From J088 sp003695505 [NCBI: Candidatus Dadabacteria bacterium] (GTDB lineage Bacteria > J088): a stretch of DNA of 8,774 nucleotides. The stretch spans positions 1-8,774 of the forward strand of contig RFIY01000189.1 of assembly GCA_003695505.1 (NCBI GenBank), in the 5' to 3' direction. Positions 6,365 through 8,774 of the stretch are shown here, piece by piece; the first letter of the stretch is position 1, and every line of letters begins with the position of its first letter. The notes below the pieces were generated by a model. It had not been told where the DNA came from and ran no database searches. It was given only the letters and a program-made list of their open reading frames with translations. Position numbers and translations under genes: made by a program.

Positions 6365-6372
6365 GTAAAACC

Positions 6373-6765
6373 GTGGGCCGGATTCTGATCGTCGATGACA
6401 GCAGACTGACATTGCAGCGTTATCGCGATCTGTTCACGGAGCGCGGGCACGAGGTCGAAACCGCTGACCACCTGTTTATCGCCCCATTGATGAGCCGCTT
6501 CCGACCCGAGGTTCTGCTGATGGATGTCAACATGCGCACCGAACGTGGAAGCGATACGATTCGCATTCTGCGCCATACGAATCTGGCGGATAACACCCGC
6601 ATGTTGCTGTTTTCATCCATGGACGAGGACGAACTCGCGACCCTGACCGAAGAGTGCGGCGCGGACGGTTTCATCCGAAAATCCGATGACATGCAGCATG
6701 TGGCCGCTCTGGTCGAACGCTGGCTGGCAAGCGCACTGCAAAGATCGACGAATTCCGATGCTTGA
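6373..6765 (+). CDS. Single-domain response regulator (CheY-like receiver)
   Basis: The 130-aa protein is one receiver domain with no output domain. It starts VGRILIVDDS, giving the acidic Mg-binding pair Asp8/Asp9; the phospho-acceptor is Asp51 in VLLMDVNM, the switch Ser is Ser81 in LLFSSM, and the conserved Lys is Lys103 in FIRKSDD. Two usual prolines are absent: the one after DxNM (Arg here) and the one after the Lys (Ser here). All phosphorylation residues are present, so it should take phosphate from a histidine kinase or phosphotransfer protein, but no kinase is in the window. Lacking DNA-binding or enzymatic output, it would act by protein contact. Its stop overlaps the start of the thioredoxin-fold gene by 8 bp, so the two are co-translated. 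The start rests on the AAGGAG site and on the family N-terminus. Confidence 0.9.
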   Translation: MGRILIVDDSRLTLQRYRDLFTERGHEVETADHLFIAPLMSRFRPEVLLMDVNMRTERGSDTIRILRHTNLADNTRMLLFSSMDEDELATLTEECGADGFIRKSDDMQHVAALVERWLASALQRSTNSDA

Positions 6766-7351
6766 GTTCTGGTACGACTACGCATCGCCCTATTCCTGGC
6801 TGGCCAGCGTCCTGATTCGTCGACACCGGATTCCCGTCGAATACCGACCCGTCTATATCCGTGGCTTGCCCACCTTTTCGAAGGGGGTGCCGTTTTCACC
6901 AGCAAAGTTGCGCTATATGATGCGCGACCTGGAGCGCCTGGCCGGCCGCTACAACCTGCCGTGGCGCGCTCCGGCGACGTTCCCGGTCAATGGCCTTTAT
7001 CTGTTGCGGCTCGACCTGGGGCTTTCTGGCACACAGTACTTTGATGCATTTCATGCCGCGGCATTCCGGGCCGTCTGGAGCGAAGCGCAGCAGGTCGACA
7101 CGGCCGAACACGCCGCGCGCGTCGCGGCTCAGGCCGGAGTACCCGCAGAGCTTGCCCAGCAAATTCTGCAGGACGATGCCATCAAGGCGCGCCTGCGTTC
7201 GGAAACGGAAGCGGCCGTAGAGCGCGGCATCTTCGGCCTGCCGACATTCGTCGTCAACGACGAACTGTTCTGGGGGCATGACCGCCTGTCCGACGCATTG
7301 CGCTGGGCTGGTGTCGCGATGACGCCCGATCTGGCCAGGGATCTGTGCTGA
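6758..7351 (+). CDS. 2-hydroxychromene-2-carboxylate isomerase / GST-kappa-like DsbA-family protein
   Basis: The 197-aa cytoplasmic protein has a thioredoxin-like fold of the HCCA isomerase/GST-kappa group, glutathione-dependent enzymes that include NahD of naphthalene breakdown. FWYDYASPYSWLAS (4-17) holds the catalytic Ser10 in the place where DsbA has its CxxC motif, so it is not a disulfide oxidase. FPVN (75-78) and the C-terminal GIFGLPTFVVNDELFWGHDRL (two parts: 158-167 and 168-177), with cis-Pro162, are strong family matches. Substrate cannot be deduced: most such proteins encoded outside aromatic degradation clusters are uncharacterised, and no other catabolic gene is nearby. ATG at 6758 overlaps the response regulator by 8 bp, with no clear Shine-Dalgarno of its own. 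Length agrees with the family (about 200 aa) and the gene is intact. It converges on smpB. Confidence 0.9.
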   Translation: MLEFWYDYASPYSWLASVLIRRHRIPVEYRPVYIRGLPTFSKGVPFSPAKLRYMMRDLERLAGRYNLPWRAPATFPVNGLYLLRLDLGLSGTQYFDAFHAAAFRAVWSEAQQVDTAEHAARVAAQAGVPAELAQQILQDDAIKARLRSETEAAVERGIFGLPTFVVNDELFWGHDRLSDALRWAGVAMTPDLARDLC

Positions 7352-7411
7352 TCTGACACCGGCAGCGATCGCCCGGCGACGTCGGACGTACCCGCATCAT
7401 TGTTCGCCGTT

Positions 7412-7437
7412 GCCCCCCAGAGCGGCCTGCAGGGGGC
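7412..7437. terminator. GC-rich hairpin between convergent genes, possible terminator
   Basis: GCCCCC-CAG (7412-7420) pairs with CTG (7427-7429) and GGGGGC (7432-7437), leaving a 6-nt loop and a 2-nt bulge. It lies between the stops of the thioredoxin-fold gene and smpB, as expected of a bidirectional terminator or an mRNA end-stabilising hairpin. Neither strand has a T-run after it, so intrinsic termination is doubtful. Confidence 0.4.
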
Positions 7438-7446
7438 GTATAACGC

Positions 7447-7932
7447 TCAGATCCGGACACGCCCGCCACGGGCGTGGCGCTCCATCTCGCGCTTCTGATC
7501 CCGTTTTTTGAGGTCTTCGCGTTTGTCGTGCGACTTTTTGCCGCGTGCGAGCGCCAGTTCGACCTTGGCGCGGCCATTCTTGAAATAGATCCTGAGCGGC
7601 ACCAGCGTCAGACCGCCCGATTTGATCTCGCCATACAACCGGTCGATCTCACGCCGATGCAGCAACAATTTGCGGTTGCGTGTCGGATCGTCATGCCCGT
7701 AGCCGCCGGCCTGGTCATAGGGCGCGATGTGCGCATTGATCAGCCAGGCTTCGCCATCTTTGATGCGCGCGTAGGCATCCTGCAGGTTGGCTCTTCCGGC
7801 CCGCAGCGACTTGACCTCCGAACCGCTCAGGACGATGCCGGCCTCGAACGTATCGAGAATCTGATACAGATGTCTTGCCTTGCGGTTCTGAATCTGAACC
7901 GGTCCGCCAGATGTCTTCTTTTTCTTGCCCAT
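7447..7932 (-). CDS. smpB: SsrA-binding protein SmpB
   Basis: SmpB binds tmRNA and brings it to stalled ribosomes in trans-translation, which tags and frees incomplete proteins. The 161-aa length is typical. Family segments are IQNRKARHLYQI (14-25), GIVLSGSEVKSLR (32-44), ANLQDAYARI (48-57), the NAHIAPY (66-72) and RNRKLLLH (85-92) tmRNA-contact region, LVPLRIYFKNGRAKVELALARGKK split across 110-133, and a basic C-terminal tail (DKREDLKKRDQKREMER) that enters the mRNA channel of the ribosome. ATG at 7932 begins MGKKKK. No classical Shine-Dalgarno is present, and a perfect palindrome sits 3 nt before the start. The tmRNA gene is not in this window. Upstream is a terminator for the preceding gene, so smpB must have its own promoter, of which only a weak candidate (TTGACT next to the terminator T-run) is seen. 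Confidence 0.97.
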   Translation of the reverse strand: MGKKKKTSGGPVQIQNRKARHLYQILDTFEAGIVLSGSEVKSLRAGRANLQDAYARIKDGEAWLINAHIAPYDQAGGYGHDDPTRNRKLLLHRREIDRLYGEIKSGGLTLVPLRIYFKNGRAKVELALARGKKSHDKREDLKKRDQKREMERHARGGRVRI

Positions 7933-7935
7933 GGC

Positions 7936-7950
7936 TTCAGGATGCCTGAA
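7936..7950. repeat. 15-bp palindrome directly upstream of smpB
   Basis: TTCAGG-3-CCTGAA is a perfect 6-bp inverted repeat with a 3-nt centre, ending 3 nt before the smpB ATG. In mRNA it could fold to a short hairpin at the ribosome binding site; in DNA it could be an operator. It does not fit a LexA box or another operator I know. Confidence 0.6.
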
Positions 7951-7973
7951 TGTGCCCAGTCGTGCACGCAGTC

Positions 7974-8008
7974 AAAAAAAGGGCTCCGGCCAAAAAGCCG
8001 GAGCCCTT
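7974..8008 (-). terminator. Rho-independent terminator of the 8035-8774 gene
   Basis: On the minus strand, GGGCTCCGGC and GCCGGAGCCC form a perfect 10-bp stem (12 bp with the flanking A-T pairs) around a 6-nt loop TTTTTG, followed by seven T residues (7980-7974). It starts 26 bp after the stop codon of the preceding gene and separates that gene from smpB. The T-run merges with TTGACT, the only -35-like element before smpB. Confidence 0.93.
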
Positions 8009-8034
8009 CCAGGCTGATACGATCCGTGCGCCGC

Positions 8035-8774
8035 TTAGTTGCCGGTTGTCGCTCCTGCCGACTCCGATGCAGCTTGCTGATCCAGATAATCCTGGAGCAG
8101 TGAGGCATTGTCATCGATCATGGTCGCCGTGAATGTTTCCATATTCGTCGTGACCTCGAACTCTACATATGGCTTGTAGTCAGACGTTTCAGTCACAGGC
8201 ACAGCACTCACCGGCAAGGTGATCTTTGTACAGGTATTGGTCGTCTGGTGGGCATAACCAACGCCGTAAACCCGAACAGTGGTTGAAGATTTGGTCATCT
8301 TGACAACCAGACCCTTGTAATACCAGTACCACGCGACATTGGTGTAGCCACCGTTCCCGACTTGCCCGCCGCCAATACATGGCCCGGTGAATTGCGCATC
8401 CAACTTAACGCTATCGGCATGGGTGGTATCCGCATCGGGATAATCGTTATTCGCCGACTGGAAAAAGTTCACGCATTGCGATACTGCGTTGGAAGCCTGC
8501 AGCGGATCGTTTTGTGTTGAACGCTCGACAACCAGCAGGGCATCTACAGTCTTCGTCGTACCATCGGGACCGTTTACAGAGACGGCCTCATTTGTGAGCG
8601 CGATCATAAACGTATTGTTCGGGCTGACCCAGGTGTCACCGATCTGCACGTCCTCCGGCACCAGCAACTGACGCCCGTTGGCGGACAGGACTTCATTCTG
8701 GACACTGGCGACCGACGGCAACTCCCAGACATAACCGTTATGGGTAAACCGGAAACTGGTACTGTTGCTGGCCA
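8035..8774 (-). CDS. Unrecognised, possibly exported protein, 5' end outside window
   Basis: The frame is open from the right edge of the window to TAA at 8035, about 246 codons; the first in-window residues read ASNSTSFRFTHNGYVWELP. A TTG at 8721 could be read as a start but the frame continues upstream of it, so the gene probably begins outside. The protein is acidic and rich in Thr, Asn, Ser and Val, with beta-strand-like stretches, three cysteines (in SQCVNF, GPCIGG and NTCTKI) and an aromatic cluster WYWYY. Its end is a low-complexity DQQAASESAGATTGN. This composition resembles secreted or surface beta-rich proteins, but a signal peptide would lie outside the window. I recognise no family. 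Two sampled 60-base lines here are 45-50% GC against about 70% in a sampled line within glpD, suggesting either different selection or transfer. A strong terminator follows. Confidence 0.8.
   Translation of the reverse strand, partial: ASNSTSFRFTHNGYVWELPSVASVQNEVLSANGRQLLVPEDVQIGDTWVSPNNTFMIALTNEAVSVNGPDGTTKTVDALLVVERSTQNDPLQASNAVSQCVNFFQSANNDYPDADTTHADSVKLDAQFTGPCIGGGQVGNGGYTNVAWYWYYKGLVVKMTKSSTTVRVYGVGYAHQTTNTCTKITLPVSAVPVTETSDYKPYVEFEVTTNMETFTATMIDDNASLLQDYLDQQAASESAGATTGN

Larger units (their letters stand above)
6041..6372. other. Divergent intergenic region without a gene
   Basis: These 332 bp separate the minus-strand DUF445 operon from the plus-strand response regulator. I find no convincing coding frame; the short minus-strand frames here read into the antisense of the regulator and have arginine-rich, low-complexity products. 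Contents are an extended -10 promoter and possible operator repeats at 6301-6340, a Shine-Dalgarno at 6359-6364, a small hairpin with a GAAA tetraloop on the minus strand (6130-6143), a dispersed CGGAAACG/CGTTTCCG inverted pair (6100-6107, 6133-6140), and a T-rich minus-strand tract just upstream of the DUF445 start. Confidence 0.6.

Noticed and set aside
6060-6576. Minus-strand open frames across the divergent region and the response regulator
   Set aside because: They are antisense to a clear receiver domain, are Arg/Ser-rich and have no start signals.
7951-7979. Promoter for smpB using TTGACT next to the terminator T-run
   Set aside because: With 16-18 bp spacing the -10 candidates match the consensus poorly, so the promoter position stays open.

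Overview
The window looks like chromosomal DNA from a GC-rich proteobacterium, most likely a gammaproteobacterium. It carries an HU/IHF-family protein, RlmN, GlpD, SmpB and an HCCA-isomerase/GST-kappa-type protein, genes are tightly packed with 4-14 bp overlaps, and GC is roughly 60% by eye. The genus cannot be named from the sequence alone. No rRNA, tRNA, IS element, integrase, CRISPR array or phage gene was seen.

Left two thirds (1-6040, all minus strand): one run of seven co-directional genes. In transcription order they are a DUF445 membrane protein (6040-4808), a GlpD-type glycerol-3-phosphate dehydrogenase (4802-3180), a small protein resembling 6-pyruvoyl/6-carboxy-tetrahydropterin synthase (3193-2816), an HU/IHF-beta-like DNA-binding protein (2711-2430), the 23S rRNA/tRNA methyltransferase RlmN (2330-1254), 5'-methylthioadenosine phosphorylase (1257-394) and an unrecognised protein cut by the window edge (389-1). 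The first three are almost certainly translated from one message (5 bp gap, then a 14 bp overlap). A very good sigma-70-type promoter (TTGACA, 16 bp, TAGAAT) in the gap before the IHF-like gene should start a second unit. In that unit rlmN and the phosphorylase overlap by ATGA and the last gene follows after 4 bp. Together the run covers respiratory G3P oxidation, nucleoid architecture, RNA methylation and methylthioadenosine salvage; methylthioadenosine is a by-product of polyamine synthesis from SAM, and SAM is also the methyl donor used by RlmN.

Centre (6041-7351): a divergent, gene-free 332 bp region with an extended -10 promoter and possible operator repeats. It is followed on the plus strand by a single-domain response regulator and an HCCA-isomerase/GST-kappa-like thioredoxin-fold protein that overlap by 8 bp and form a two-gene unit.

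Right end (7352-8774): smpB on the minus strand, convergent with the preceding pair, with a palindrome immediately before its start codon. Upstream lies a strong rho-independent terminator that ends a 5'-truncated, AT-richer, Thr/Asn/Ser-rich protein of unknown function.

Most of the window is ordinary housekeeping content. The most unusual item is the pterin-synthase-like protein. It keeps the family's sequence layout but appears to have lost two of three zinc ligands, the Asp-His part of the catalytic triad and the terminal pterin-binding Glu, so it is unlikely to be a normal QueD enzyme. The receiver/GST-kappa pair is the second most interesting.
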